A stretch of 64,000 nt of DNA, taken from the NCBI GenBank assembly GCA_017465905.1, contig JAFTVE010000016.1:1-64000 (forward strand), given 5' to 3'. This document shows, piece after piece, positions 7,819 through 17,591 of this stretch. This DNA is from Bacteroidaceae bacterium. Lineage in GTDB: Bacteria > Bacteroidota > Bacteroidia > Bacteroidales > Bacteroidaceae. The stretch's first letter is position 1. Each line of letters starts with the position of its first letter. The notes beneath the pieces were generated by a model. The model searched no databases and was not told the DNA's origin. It worked only from the letters and a program-made list of their open reading frames with translations. The position numbers were made by a program, and so were the translations under genes.

Positions 7819-10143
7819 ATGATGAAGAAGCTTATATATGTGCTTTGGGCGTTACTGGCAGCAGGACTTGTTGCTGTATTTGTGGTATTCTACTCCATTA
7901 CGAAAGGATGGATAGGTTTTGTACCCCCCGTGGAAGAATTGGAGAATCCTAACTATAAGTTTGCAACACAGATTATTTCGTCGGACGGCAAGTTGCTCAG
8001 CACCTACTCGTATAGCCGCGAAAATCGCGTGTGGACAAACTATGAAGACCTCTCTCCGAAATTGATTGAGGCACTGATAAGTACTGAGGATGTGCGCTTT
8101 TCAGAGCATTCAGGAATAGATCTCCGTGCACTTATGCGTGCCATTGTCAAAACCGGACTGTTGCGGCAATCAGGGTCGGGTGGTGGAAGTACACTTACAC
8201 AGCAGTTGGCCAAGCAATTGTATACGGAAGTGGCTGGCAGTAAACTGGAACGTCTGTTCCAAAAGCCTATAGAATGGGTTATAGCTGTAAAACTGGAGAA
8301 GTATTACACCAAAGAGGAGATTCTGACGATGTATCTCAACAAGTATGACTTTGGTAATAATGCCATCGGTATTAAGACTGCTGCTAACACCTATTTCTCC
8401 AAGGAACCTAAGGACCTCTCAGTAGAGGAGGCTGCCACGTTGGTGGGAATGTGTAAGAACTCGTCGCTTTATAATCCAGTGCGCCGTAACGAGACTACTC
8501 GCAAACGCCGCAATGTGGTGTTGTCACAGATGGAGAAGAACAATTGTCTTACTGCTGCAGAGGTGGATTCGCTACAGCAAACACCTCTGGTGCTCAATTA
8601 TCGTAGGGTAGACCATAAGCTAGGTCCTGCTCCCTATTTCCGTGAATATCTGCGTGGTGTGCTCACAGCTAAGAAACCGGAGAAAAAGAACTACCGTGGA
8701 TGGCAAATGCAGAAGTTTTATGAAGATTCGCTCGACTGGGCAAACAATCCGCTCTTTGGCTGGTGTAATAAGAATCAGAAGAAGGATGGCAGTAACTACA
8801 ATCTCTACACAGATGGTTTGAAAATTCATGTCACCATTGACTCGCGTATGCAACAATATGCTGAAGAGGCCGTTGATGAACATATTAAAGGATATCTACA
8901 GCCGCGTTTCTTCAAAACCAAGAAGGGGCATCGCAATGCTCCGTATGATAATCTCAAGCCAGCGGAGATTGAGAACCTGCTTGTGAGGGCAATGAGGCAG
9001 ACCGACCGTTATCGCGGTATGAAAAAGGCAGGTTTCTCGGATGCGGCCATCCGTGATACATTTGATGTGAAGTATCCTATGCGAGTGTTTGCCTATGGCG
9101 GTGATAGAGATACTATCATGTCGCCCATGGATTCCATACGTTATTATAAACATTTCCTTCGTGTAGGATTTATGTCAATGGACCCCGTTACAGGATATGT
9201 GAAGGCTTATGTGGGAGGACCAGACTATACTCATTTCCAGTATGATATGGCTATGACTGGTCGTCGTCAAGTAGGATCTACCATTAAACCCTATCTTTAT
9301 ACGCTGGCTATGGAAAATGGTTTCTCTCCATGTGATCAAACACGTAACGTGGAGCAGACGATACTTACCGAGGACGGACAAATATGGATTCCGCGTAATA
9401 CTGGAAGCAAGGATATGTATGGACATATCGTCACTTTGCGTTGGGGACTTTCACAGTCGAACAACTGGATATCGGCTTATCTTATGAGTAAGCTTAATCC
9501 CTACGCTTTCAAAAATCTGATACATCAGTTTGGTATACGCAATCAGGACATACAGCCGACGCCGTCGCTTTGCCTTGGCCCGTGTGATATTTCGGTAGGC
9601 GAGATGGTAGGTGCATATACAGCTTTTCCGAATAATGGTATACGTACCGAACCTCTCTTTGTGACGCGTATAGAGGATAATGAGGGTAATATTGTGGCGA
9701 CCTTCTCCCCGAAAACCTATGAGGTAATCAGTAAGGAGAGTTCCTATAAGATGATTGATATGATGAAAGCTGTCATTGACGAGGGTACAGGCCGTCGTTT
9801 GCGTTTCCGTTATAACTTCACTGCTGAAATAGCAGGCAAGACGGGTACGACCAATGACAATGCCGATGGTTGGTTTATGGGATATACTCCTTCACTTGTG
9901 AGCGGATGTTGGGTTGGTGGTGATGACCGTGACATTCACTTTACAAGTATGAGCGACGGGCAAGGTGCATCGATGGCACTCCCTGTATGGGCACTATATA
10001 TGCAGAAGGTGTATGCTGACGAGTCGCTCGGATATTCACAAGAGGAAAAGTTTAATATTCCGGAAGACTTCAATCCTTGCGCACAGCAGACTATCGTGAC
10101 TAATTATAACAAAGAACAGCAGTTGGACGATTTCTTTGAATGA
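7819..10143 (+). CDS. Class A penicillin-binding protein (PBP1A-like)
   Basis: A 774-residue bifunctional peptidoglycan synthase. It has a short cytoplasmic start (MMKKLIYVLW), one membrane segment, and a GT51 glycosyltransferase domain with STEDVRF (catalytic Glu90) and GGSTLTQQLAKQ. The transpeptidase domain has GSTIKP (catalytic Ser487), SQSNNW and KTGTT (Lys674). It polymerises and cross-links peptidoglycan in the periplasm. I chose the ATG at 7819 over the in-frame ATG at 7735 because a -7 promoter box at 7790-7797 lies between them and because 7819 gives a normal N-terminus. The next gene begins directly at its stop codon. Confidence 0.92.
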   Translation: MMKKLIYVLWALLAAGLVAVFVVFYSITKGWIGFVPPVEELENPNYKFATQIISSDGKLLSTYSYSRENRVWTNYEDLSPKLIEALISTEDVRFSEHSGIDLRALMRAIVKTGLLRQSGSGGGSTLTQQLAKQLYTEVAGSKLERLFQKPIEWVIAVKLEKYYTKEEILTMYLNKYDFGNNAIGIKTAANTYFSKEPKDLSVEEAATLVGMCKNSSLYNPVRRNETTRKRRNVVLSQMEKNNCLTAAEVDSLQQTPLVLNYRRVDHKLGPAPYFREYLRGVLTAKKPEKKNYRGWQMQKFYEDSLDWANNPLFGWCNKNQKKDGSNYNLYTDGLKIHVTIDSRMQQYAEEAVDEHIKGYLQPRFFKTKKGHRNAPYDNLKPAEIENLLVRAMRQTDRYRGMKKAGFSDAAIRDTFDVKYPMRVFAYGGDRDTIMSPMDSIRYYKHFLRVGFMSMDPVTGYVKAYVGGPDYTHFQYDMAMTGRRQVGSTIKPYLYTLAMENGFSPCDQTRNVEQTILTEDGQIWIPRNTGSKDMYGHIVTLRWGLSQSNNWISAYLMSKLNPYAFKNLIHQFGIRNQDIQPTPSLCLGPCDISVGEMVGAYTAFPNNGIRTEPLFVTRIEDNEGNIVATFSPKTYEVISKESSYKMIDMMKAVIDEGTGRRLRFRYNFTAEIAGKTGTTNDNADGWFMGYTPSLVSGCWVGGDDRDIHFTSMSDGQGASMALPVWALYMQKVYADESLGYSQEEKFNIPEDFNPCAQQTIVTNYNKEQQLDDFFE

Positions 10144-10144
10144 T

Positions 10145-11419
10145 ATGCTCGATCGTACTGTTCCGCCAACCGTGCAAGGCATGTCGTTTGCCTTTCGCAA
10201 ACCAAAGAGCCTGAAATTTGTCAATGGAGTACCTCTGCATGTTATTGAAGCGGTAGGACAGGAGGTCGTGCGTGTAGATTTCGTATTCTCTGCAGGACAG
10301 TGGCATCAAACACAACGTCTGCAGGCGCTCTTTACATGTCGTATGTTGCGTGAGGGATGCGGAGAATACTCTTCGGCAATCCTTGCTGAGCGACTCGACT
10401 ATTATGGGGCATGGCTTGAGCTCAGTGTAGCCATGAATCGTACGTTCGTTACATTGTATACGCTGAAGAAGTTTTTCTCTGAGACTCTATCTTTGGTGCA
10501 ATGTATGCTTCTCGATCCTGTATTTCCAGAAGAGCAGTTCCGTACAATATGTGCCAATAACAAGGCGCAGTATATGATCAATATCCAGAAGGGCGATGTG
10601 CTTGCTATGCGCAAATTGCGTCGCTGTCTGTATGGCGATTGTCATCCATGTGGCTCTCAGACTGAGGCCGATGATTATGATAGGCTTCATACCGGTCATT
10701 TGAGGGAGTTCTATGACAAGCATTTCGGCTCTCGTTCGTGCTCCATTTATTTGTCGGGGAGTGTTGATGATACTGTTGTTGCTCAGGTGGAGTCGCTCTT
10801 TGGTAAAACAGAGTGGGGGAGCGGTGTGCCTGGAAAGCATAGAGATTACGAGATTGTTCCTGATTGCGAAAAGAAGCATACCATTCTGCAAGCGGGTGCA
10901 GTCCAAAGCAGTATCCGTATGGGGGCTCTGCTTATGGATATTAAGGATGAGGATTATCTTCATATGCGCGTGCTCAATACACTCCTTGGAGGCTACTTTG
11001 GTAGTCGTCTGATGAGGAATATCCGTGAAGAGAAAGGGTATACCTATCACATCGCATCGGACCTGATTACTAATACATCCCAGGTTATGTTCATGGTAAG
11101 TAGCGAAGCGCTCTCCGACAAAACCAATGAGGTGGTTGAAGAAGTGTGTCGTGAGATGCATCGTTTGCAAGATGAGGAGGTCTCCGAAGAGGAACTGTGC
11201 CTGGTGCGAAACTATATGGTTGGTGAGATATGCCGCAATTATGAGGGTGCCTTCTCGCTAACAGATGCCTATATATTCATGGAACACTTAGGCTTGTCGC
11301 AAACTCATGTGGAAGATATGGTAGAGGCGGTACGTGGAACCAATGCAGCCCGTTTACAACAGTTGGCTCAGCGTTATTTGAACCCCGACTCTTTGCATAC
11401 GGTTGTTGTGTGCCCGTAA
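10145..11419 (+). CDS. M16-family peptidase-like protein lacking the HxxEH motif
   Basis: About 424 residues with the two-lobe M16 (insulinase/PqqL) fold: an N-terminal lobe with FSAGQWHQTQ and ERLDYYGAWLEL, and a C-terminal lobe with NIREEKGYTYHIAS, the conserved Arg/Tyr substrate motif. Where active members carry zinc-binding HxxEH, this protein reads FTCRMLREGCGEY, so it is probably inactive or the non-catalytic partner of an M16 pair. The start is the ATG 1 nt after the PBP stop; an in-frame TTG at 10136 would overlap the PBP gene by 8 nt. Confidence 0.82.
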   Translation: MLDRTVPPTVQGMSFAFRKPKSLKFVNGVPLHVIEAVGQEVVRVDFVFSAGQWHQTQRLQALFTCRMLREGCGEYSSAILAERLDYYGAWLELSVAMNRTFVTLYTLKKFFSETLSLVQCMLLDPVFPEEQFRTICANNKAQYMINIQKGDVLAMRKLRRCLYGDCHPCGSQTEADDYDRLHTGHLREFYDKHFGSRSCSIYLSGSVDDTVVAQVESLFGKTEWGSGVPGKHRDYEIVPDCEKKHTILQAGAVQSSIRMGALLMDIKDEDYLHMRVLNTLLGGYFGSRLMRNIREEKGYTYHIASDLITNTSQVMFMVSSEALSDKTNEVVEEVCREMHRLQDEEVSEEELCLVRNYMVGEICRNYEGAFSLTDAYIFMEHLGLSQTHVEDMVEAVRGTNAARLQQLAQRYLNPDSLHTVVVCP

Positions 11420-11558
11420 GAAATAATCTTGTTATGTTTTATGTCTGCCTCTCTCGGTTGATCCCCTTTTGAATGCAGTTCATGCTAGAGCAAAAAAGTG
11501 TTAGTTTCAATATTCAAAACAGATTCATGTTGCTGAGGTGTGAAAAAAGCCTATCTGC

Positions 11559-11589
11559 TTTGCTATGTGCAATAAAAATTGTAACTTTG
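11559..11589 (+). promoter_or_regulatory. Consensus Bacteroidota promoter for the M23 peptidase gene
   Basis: TTTG (11559-11562), a 19-nt spacer and TAACTTTG (11582-11589). The predicted transcript starts near 11596, about 34 nt before the ATG at 11630. Confidence 0.7.
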
Positions 11590-11629
11590 CAATTTAATAG
11601 AATAATGTATAAAACCGATTATAACAATA

Positions 11630-12484
11630 ATGAATATCAGTGTGTTTAGAAACGCGTTTTTAGCAATGATGCTCGTTTTTTCGGCTCAATCATTCGGACA
11701 GGATTTGTTAGCTGAACAACCACCATTGGATACGCAAATGGCTAAAATAGACTCGGTTGTGCTCGATCGCCTTATCAGGGCGGAGGCTTACGAGTACCCA
11801 GCTCAGGACCTCTATCCTGAGTGGAGCAATGAATATGCCCATAAGTATACGAATGTGGTGATGCCTGATTCGTTAGTGATCGATCTGACCGGTTTTTGTA
11901 TGCCTACGGAAAATACGAAGGTGAACGATATTTTTGGTTATCGCCCTCGTCGGCGCCGTATGCACTATGGCTTGGATGTCAAGGTGGAGCGTGGCGATAC
12001 CATTCGTTCGGCTTTTGATGGCAAGGTGCGCTATGTCAGCTATCAACGTCGTGGATATGGACACTATGTTGTGATTCGCCATCCGAATGGATTGGAAACA
12101 TTGTATGCCCATCTGACCAAGAGCCTGGTTGCAGAAAATGAGGTGGTAAAGGCTGGCGATCCTATCGGATTGGGGGGTAATACAGGACGCAGTACTGGTA
12201 CGCATCTTCACTTTGAAACTCGTCTTTTGGGCAAAGCACTTAACCCCGCGCTGATGTTCGACTTCCCCAATCAAGACGTGACGGGAGATACCTATGTGTA
12301 CCTAAAGCCAAAGAAGAAGGTGTATGATCCGAGTGATCCTGATACCTATTATAAAGTGCGCAAAGGCGACTCATTGGGACGTATCGCTTCACGTCAAGGA
12401 ACCACGGTGAAGAATTTATGTAAGCTCAACGGTATCACAACAAAGACTGTCCTTCGTCCAGGACAGATACTGAGGCTTTATTAA
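11630..12484 (+). CDS. Secreted M23 metallopeptidase with C-terminal LysM
   Basis: A 284-residue protein with a signal peptide (MNISVFRNAFLAMMLVFSAQSFGQ). The peptidase core has MHYGLDVKV (zinc His and Asp), VIRHPNGLETLYAHL and HLHFET, all the canonical M23/LytM zinc and catalytic motifs, so it is predicted active. The C-terminal 45 residues (YYKVRKGDSLGRIA to PGQILRLY) form a LysM peptidoglycan-binding module. It should cut peptidoglycan cross-links in the periplasm during growth or division. It has its own consensus promoter. Confidence 0.92.
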   Translation: MNISVFRNAFLAMMLVFSAQSFGQDLLAEQPPLDTQMAKIDSVVLDRLIRAEAYEYPAQDLYPEWSNEYAHKYTNVVMPDSLVIDLTGFCMPTENTKVNDIFGYRPRRRRMHYGLDVKVERGDTIRSAFDGKVRYVSYQRRGYGHYVVIRHPNGLETLYAHLTKSLVAENEVVKAGDPIGLGGNTGRSTGTHLHFETRLLGKALNPALMFDFPNQDVTGDTYVYLKPKKKVYDPSDPDTYYKVRKGDSLGRIASRQGTTVKNLCKLNGITTKTVLRPGQILRLY

Positions 12485-12565
12485 TTGATGATGGATAATT
12501 GATGTAATAGGCAGTTAAACCTCAATTGTAAGCTCTAAATACTAAACCCTCACCTCTCAATCAAT

Positions 12566-13105
12566 ATGGATACTAACCAACAATTCGAACAAGTGATAGC
12601 GACTTGTCGCGATCTCTTTGCAAAGAAACTCAAAGACTACGGTGCAGCATGGCGAATCATGCGCCCCTCTTCGGTGACTGACCAAATTTATATTAAGGCT
12701 AACCGAATACGCAGTATTGAAACCAAAGGTACCACAATGGTGGATGAGGGTGTTCGTTCTGAATTTATCGGTATTGTCAACTATGGTATCATTGCTCTCA
12801 TTCAGCTTGAACTTGGCTATGCTGAGACCGACGATATGACTCCCGAGGCTGCTCTGGCCAAGTATGATGAATATGCTGCGAAAGCGCTCAATCTGATGAA
12901 GGCCAAGAATCACGATTATGATGAGGCATGGCGCGGCATGCGCATCAGTTCGTATACGGATCTCATATTGATGAAGATTTATCGCACCAAGCAAATCGAG
13001 AGCAACGAGGGACAGACCATAGTGTCGGAGGGTATTGATGCCAACTATATGGATATGATCAACTACTCGGTGTTTGGACTGATAAAGATTGATTTCGGAG
13101 AATAA
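12566..13105 (+). CDS. Tandem DUF1599 protein
   Basis: A 179-residue protein made of two related halves. Residues 16-51 (DLFAKKLKDYGAAWRIMRP...IRSIE) and about 107-145 (MKAKNHDYDEAWRGMRISS...KQIES) repeat the same DYxxAWRxMR and NYxxxxLIxxxxG patterns, so the DUF1599 domain is duplicated. DUF1599 has been placed among nucleotide-modification-associated domains by comparative genomics, but I know of no proven function. It lies just upstream of a DoxX-like membrane protein gene (2-nt gap), which suggests co-transcription. Confidence 0.85.
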   Translation: MDTNQQFEQVIATCRDLFAKKLKDYGAAWRIMRPSSVTDQIYIKANRIRSIETKGTTMVDEGVRSEFIGIVNYGIIALIQLELGYAETDDMTPEAALAKYDEYAAKALNLMKAKNHDYDEAWRGMRISSYTDLILMKIYRTKQIESNEGQTIVSEGIDANYMDMINYSVFGLIKIDFGE

Positions 13106-13107
13106 AG

Positions 13108-14382
13108 ATGAAGTCTACTCCTGCCCACATATCATTGAATATATGCATCAACAGCCTGCGTTTTGCTTTGGCTTTGGTGTTTGTCTTCTCGGGATTCGTG
13201 AAGGCGATAGATCCTATGGGCACGGTATACAAGATGGCCGACTATGCCGATGCTTTTGGCATTGGAGTATCTCCTTTCTGGTTGCTGACTGGTGCTGGCA
13301 TACTTATCGTGGTGGAGTACGTGATGGGCGTATCCCTTTTCTTCGGGTTGTATCGCCGGTTTTATCTATGGTCCATGATTGCTTTCCTGGCAGTGATGAC
13401 TCCACTTACCCTTTTCTTGGCATTGACCAATCCTATCAGTGACTGCGGATGCTTTGGTGATGCAATAGCGTTGAGCAATTGGCAAACCTTCGGGAAAAAT
13501 GTCGTGTTGCTGATAATGGCTATTGTCGTGCTAATATTCAATAAGCGTATACAGCGCGTCATCTCTGAAGACTCGCAATGGCTTGTGTTCGTGTTTGCTT
13601 TGACCTCCGTTGTGGTTTTCATGCACTATAATATACGTCATTTGCCAGTTATAGACTTCCGTCCGTATACGATTGGAACTAATATAGTAGAGGCTATGAC
13701 TGTACCTGAGGATGCTCCTCAAGATGAGTATGAAACCTTTTTTGTGATGGAAAAGGATGGCGAGCAGCGTACATTCTCCTTTGAAGAATACCCTGATTCT
13801 ACTTGGATATTCGTGTCGCGTGAGAACCGACTGGTGAGTCGTGGCTACGAACCGCCCATTACAGACTTCCACCTGACCGATCTCGAAGGTGAAGAGGTCA
13901 CATGGGAAGTGCTTGAGCAACCAGGGTACACCTTCTTGATGGTAGCACACGACCTTGAAAGAACCGACGAAGGTTTGCTTGATGTTATCAATGATTTATA
14001 TGACTACACAAAGGTCAATGGTTATGCTTTCTATATGGTGACATCGTCGAGCAAGCACATGATTGACCGGTGGAATGACCATACAGGAGCTACATATCCC
14101 TATTTGCAGGCTGATGAAATATTGCTCAAGACCATGATACGCTCTAATCCTGGGCTAATAGTTCTGAAAGATGGCACTATAATAGGTAAATTTAGCGCAA
14201 CAGATATGCCTCGCGATGAATACCTTAATGTATCTATGGAACGCAACAAGTCAATGGTGGTTACTATGCGTGAATTGGAAGTTAGGCGATTATCAATGGC
14301 ATTGTGGATGTTTTTCCCACTGCTGTTGCTTGGAATAATAGATAAGAACCTAAAGAATAAGAATACTAGTATTAATAACTAA
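13108..14382 (+). CDS. DoxX/MauE-like membrane protein with C-terminal periplasmic domain
   Basis: A 424-residue protein. The first 160 residues hold about four membrane segments of the DoxX/MauE type ([26 protein letters not shown]; later [12 protein letters not shown], with the paired Cys typical of MauE-like redox membrane proteins). A further membrane segment lies near 165-180. Residues 185-395 form a soluble domain that resembles a thioredoxin-like fold ([29 protein letters not shown]) but lacks a CxxC. The C-terminus has a last hydrophobic segment. This is the common Bacteroidota BT_3928-type protein, with a role in envelope redox chemistry suspected only. Confidence 0.8.
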   Translation: MKSTPAHISLNICINSLRFALALVFVFSGFVKAIDPMGTVYKMADYADAFGIGVSPFWLLTGAGILIVVEYVMGVSLFFGLYRRFYLWSMIAFLAVMTPLTLFLALTNPISDCGCFGDAIALSNWQTFGKNVVLLIMAIVVLIFNKRIQRVISEDSQWLVFVFALTSVVVFMHYNIRHLPVIDFRPYTIGTNIVEAMTVPEDAPQDEYETFFVMEKDGEQRTFSFEEYPDSTWIFVSRENRLVSRGYEPPITDFHLTDLEGEEVTWEVLEQPGYTFLMVAHDLERTDEGLLDVINDLYDYTKVNGYAFYMVTSSSKHMIDRWNDHTGATYPYLQADEILLKTMIRSNPGLIVLKDGTIIGKFSATDMPRDEYLNVSMERNKSMVVTMRELEVRRLSMALWMFFPLLLLGIIDKNLKNKNTSINN

Positions 14383-14396
14383 AAACAAAAAAAGAC

Positions 14397-15155
14397 ATGA
14401 GAAAGAACATTGTAGCAGGAAACTGGAAAATGAACAAGACTCTCCAGGAGGGTATTGCATTGGCAACTGAGTTGAACGCAGTATTGGCTGCTGATAAGCC
14501 TAACTGCGAGGTTATCATCTGCACTCCGTTTATCCATTTGGCATCTGTAACTCCTATCGTTGACAAGGGTGTTATCGCTGTAGGTGCTGAGAATTGCGCC
14601 GACAAGGCTTCTGGTGCATACACAGGTGAGGTTTCTGCCGCTATGGTAGCTTCAACAGGTGCACAGTATGTTATCCTTGGTCACTCAGAGCGCCGTGCTT
14701 ATTACGGTGAGACTCCCGAAATCTTGAAGGAGAAGGTTCTCCTTGCTTTGGCTAATGGCCTGACTCCTATCTTCTGTATTGGTGAGGTGCTTGAGGAGCG
14801 TGAGGCAGGCAAGCAGAATGAGGTAGTATACAGCCAGCTCGAAGGTTCACTCTTCGGACTCTCTGCTGAGGACTTCTCTAAGATTGTGCTCGCTTACGAA
14901 CCCGTTTGGGCTATTGGTACCGGCAAGACCGCTACCGCAGAGCAGGCTCAGGAGATCCATGCTTACATCCGCTCGGTAATTGCCAAGCAGTTTGGTAAGG
15001 AAGTAGCTGACAACACCTCTATTCTCTATGGTGGTAGCTGCAAGCCTTCTAATGCAAAGGAACTCTTCGCTAATCCTGACGTTGACGGCGGCCTTATTGG
15101 TGGTGCTGCTCTGAAGGTAGAAGACTTCAAGGGCATCATCGATGCTTTTAAGTAA
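14397..15155 (+). CDS. tpiA: Triosephosphate isomerase
   Basis: A 252-residue TIM barrel interconverting dihydroxyacetone phosphate and glyceraldehyde 3-phosphate. GNWKMNK holds catalytic Lys11, LGHSERR the catalytic His, and [11 protein letters not shown] the catalytic Glu. [10 protein letters not shown] and GGLIGGAAL complete the phosphate-binding loops. Length is standard. It starts 14 nt after the DoxX-like gene and shows strong codon bias, as expected for a highly expressed glycolytic gene. Confidence 0.97.
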   Translation: MRKNIVAGNWKMNKTLQEGIALATELNAVLAADKPNCEVIICTPFIHLASVTPIVDKGVIAVGAENCADKASGAYTGEVSAAMVASTGAQYVILGHSERRAYYGETPEILKEKVLLALANGLTPIFCIGEVLEEREAGKQNEVVYSQLEGSLFGLSAEDFSKIVLAYEPVWAIGTGKTATAEQAQEIHAYIRSVIAKQFGKEVADNTSILYGGSCKPSNAKELFANPDVDGGLIGGAALKVEDFKGIIDAFK

Positions 15156-15175
15156 GAAGCAAATTCTTATTATCT

Positions 15176-15214
15176 CGGAGGGCTCCGAAGCTACGGAGCT
15201 ATTGGAGTCCTCCG
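15176..15214 (+). other. G/C-rich hairpin between tpiA and the SPOR gene
   Basis: An 11-bp stem (15176-15186 with 15204-15214, one G-T pair) and a 17-nt loop that itself has an AGCT repeat. No T-run follows. It may stabilise the tpiA mRNA end or weaken read-through. Confidence 0.45.
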
Positions 15215-15256
15215 GTTCAAAAAACATATTTGCGATATCTTTTAGCAAATTCTAAT

Positions 15257-15709
15257 ATGAAGAGAATTCGTGTGTTGTTATTGACTCTGGCCACATTGCC
15301 CCTTATGGCGCAAGACAATATCGTTGGCCGGCTCACTCAGCCTGTTCCCGGACAGGGAGTCATCACTATTCATCAAGATGCTCGTCTCAACTATTTGTTG
15401 GGGCAGGTGTATAACCCCATGCAGAGCAAGGGAAAGAAAATACAGACCGTAGGGTATCGTATACAAATATATGCCGGTGGCAACACACGATATGCAAAGG
15501 AAGAGGCACAGAAGGCTGCCAATTTTATAAAGGAAAATTATCCAGAGATACCTATATATACCGAGTTTGTAGCTCCTCGATGGGTATGTCGTGTAGGCGA
15601 CTACAAGACTATTGAAGAGGCTGATCAGGTGATGCGTATGCTTAAGAAATCGGGCAACTTCAAGGAAATAGCCATTCTTCCCAATCAATTGATAAATATT
15701 ACGCTGTAA
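15257..15709 (+). CDS. SPOR-domain protein
   Basis: A 150-residue exported protein. The ATG at 15257 gives a clean signal peptide ([19 protein letters not shown]); an upstream in-frame TTG does not. Residues from about 60 on ([37 protein letters not shown]) form a SPOR domain, which binds glycan strands lacking stem peptides at division sites. It likely acts in the periplasm or outer-membrane side during division or peptidoglycan turnover. folE starts 10 nt after its stop. Confidence 0.85.
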   Translation: MKRIRVLLLTLATLPLMAQDNIVGRLTQPVPGQGVITIHQDARLNYLLGQVYNPMQSKGKKIQTVGYRIQIYAGGNTRYAKEEAQKAANFIKENYPEIPIYTEFVAPRWVCRVGDYKTIEEADQVMRMLKKSGNFKEIAILPNQLINITL

Positions 15710-15719
15710 ACTAGATAAT

Positions 15720-16313
15720 ATGAACTTGACGGACAATCCGAGCAACTATCCCGTTGATGAACGCAATCCTGAGTTAGAAGAGCACTATCGCCAGATTCTT
15801 GGGCTATTGGGTGAGGATGCTGAGCGAGAGGGTTTGGAGAAAACTCCGCAACGCGTAGCTCGTGCCATGCAGACACTTACCCGTGGCTATCGTATGGATC
15901 CTAAAGCTGTGCTCAACTCGGCAAAATTCAAGGAGGATTATAGCCAAATGGTTATTGTCAAGAATATTGATTTCTATTCCCTATGTGAACATCACATGCT
16001 CCCATTCTTTGGTAAGGTACATGTGGCCTATATCCCCAATGGTTACATTACAGGGTTGAGCAAGATAGCTCGTGTGGTAGATATCTTCTCACATCGCCTG
16101 CAGGTGCAGGAACGTATGACCCTGCAAATCAAGGAGTGTATACAGGAGACCCTAAATCCATTAGGCGTTATGGTAGTAGTCGAGGCCCAACACATGTGTA
16201 TGCAGATGCGCGGTGTCGAGAAACAGAATTCTATTACTACCACTTCGGACTTCACCGGGGCCTTTAATCAGGCAAAGACTCGTGAAGAGTTCATGAACCT
16301 TATTCGTGGGTAG
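15720..16313 (+). CDS. folE: GTP cyclohydrolase I
   Basis: A 197-residue enzyme converting GTP to dihydroneopterin triphosphate, the first step of folate synthesis. [19 protein letters not shown] contains the zinc Cys and His residues and the substrate site, and QERMTLQI and [14 protein letters not shown] contain further conserved positions including the third zinc ligand. Length and motif order match the type IA family. Confidence 0.96.
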   Translation: MNLTDNPSNYPVDERNPELEEHYRQILGLLGEDAEREGLEKTPQRVARAMQTLTRGYRMDPKAVLNSAKFKEDYSQMVIVKNIDFYSLCEHHMLPFFGKVHVAYIPNGYITGLSKIARVVDIFSHRLQVQERMTLQIKECIQETLNPLGVMVVVEAQHMCMQMRGVEKQNSITTTSDFTGAFNQAKTREEFMNLIRG

Positions 16314-16375
16314 TTTCACCTAAGCATGCAGATAATTCCTTTGTCGTTCCATTCGTAACTATTTCGAAGCAAACA

Positions 16376-16924
16376 ATGAAACAAGCATCACAATTGATTT
16401 TTGAGCGTAATTCAGTGGAGTTTGTCACTGTGGCAGCTGAGTATTGTGCTTTTATCGAACGTAGTGAAGGGCAGAATAGAAAAGAGCTTGTAGACACCCT
16501 GCTCAAGATTCTTCCTTTATTATATATAAAGGCCTCTATGTTGCCCGAGTGTGAAGTGCTTGGCGAGGACAATTTGGAGACCTTTGTCTCCGAAGACGAG
16601 TACGAGGTGATACGCATCAATTTGCAGGAGCTGCTTGCCGACCGTGATGATTATCTCGATGTGTTTGTAGAGGATATGAAATATAGCGACACTCCCATCC
16701 GCAAGAGTATTGCCGAGGACCTCTCTGACATATATCAGGTAGTGAAGGATTTTATATGCCAGTTCCGCAGCGGACTCAATGAAACGATGCACGATGCCCT
16801 GGCTCAATGCCGTGAGCATTTTATATCCTATTGGGGCCAGACGTTGGTCAATACTATGCGTGCCTTGCACGAAGTTAAGTATAGCCATACGGATAATGAT
16901 GAGGAGGAGGAATTTGATGATTGA
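16376..16924 (+). CDS. DUF5063 family protein
   Basis: A 182-residue acidic, helical protein (SVEFVTVAAEYCAFIE, KILPLLYIKASML, ending DNDEEEEFDD) matching the Bacteroidota DUF5063 family. No function is known to me. Its stop overlaps the start of a 3'-5' exonuclease gene by 8 nt, so the two are probably translated together. Confidence 0.78.
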   Translation: MKQASQLIFERNSVEFVTVAAEYCAFIERSEGQNRKELVDTLLKILPLLYIKASMLPECEVLGEDNLETFVSEDEYEVIRINLQELLADRDDYLDVFVEDMKYSDTPIRKSIAEDLSDIYQVVKDFICQFRSGLNETMHDALAQCREHFISYWGQTLVNTMRALHEVKYSHTDNDEEEEFDD

Positions 16925-17531
16925 GATTGCTGGCAACATATCGAAGGCTGAAATCTCTCAACTTCCGCCTGTCTTATTTGAAGGACGTGTGATAGTGATT
17001 CATTCCCTGTCAGATGTGGAGAAAGCAGTAAACTACCTTAAAGGTTTCCCAATACTAGGTTTTGATACCGAGACTCGCCCCAGCTTCTCACGGGGAAGGA
17101 TGTATGACGTATCGCTCATGCAAGTGTCCACCGATGATACCTGCTTCCTTTTTAGGCTCAATTACATTGGTATGCCTGATTCGCTTATCAACCTTTTGCA
17201 GAGCCGTCAATTGAAAGTTGGCCTTTCATTAAAGGACGATATCCATAGTCTTCATCGTAAGTATAGCTTCGAGCCACAAGGCTTTCTTGATCTGCAAGCC
17301 TATGTCAAGAACATGGGCATCGAGGCGCAGAGTCTACAGAAAATCTATGCGCTGCTTTTCGGCCAGAAGATTTCAAAGTCGCAACGTCTGACCAATTGGG
17401 AAGCCGATGTGCTGACCGATCGTCAGAAAGCATACGCTGCCACAGATGCTTGGGCATGCATACGTATATATAAGTACCTTGAAGAACTGAAATGCAAAGA
17501 TAACTATCGTATTATAGAATTGAATAAATAA
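16917..17531 (+). CDS. 3'-5' exonuclease (DnaQ/RNase D-like)
   Basis: A 204-residue DEDD exonuclease. ILGFDTETRP carries the first Asp-Glu pair, GLSLKDDIHSL the second Asp, and AYAATDAWACIRIY the third region with Asp. This is the single-domain form related to the exonuclease domain of RNase D and WRN. The substrate (DNA or RNA) cannot be told. The ATG at 16917 overlaps the DUF5063 gene by 8 nt and gives the normal family N-terminus; a longer in-frame ORF upstream is a shadow. Confidence 0.88.
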   Translation: MIEIAGNISKAEISQLPPVLFEGRVIVIHSLSDVEKAVNYLKGFPILGFDTETRPSFSRGRMYDVSLMQVSTDDTCFLFRLNYIGMPDSLINLLQSRQLKVGLSLKDDIHSLHRKYSFEPQGFLDLQAYVKNMGIEAQSLQKIYALLFGQKISKSQRLTNWEADVLTDRQKAYAATDAWACIRIYKYLEELKCKDNYRIIELNK

Positions 17532-17591
17532 TTTTGTCCGGAGTATGGCGGTTGCTGCCATTCGGATTCTATTGGTATAAGAAATCTAATT

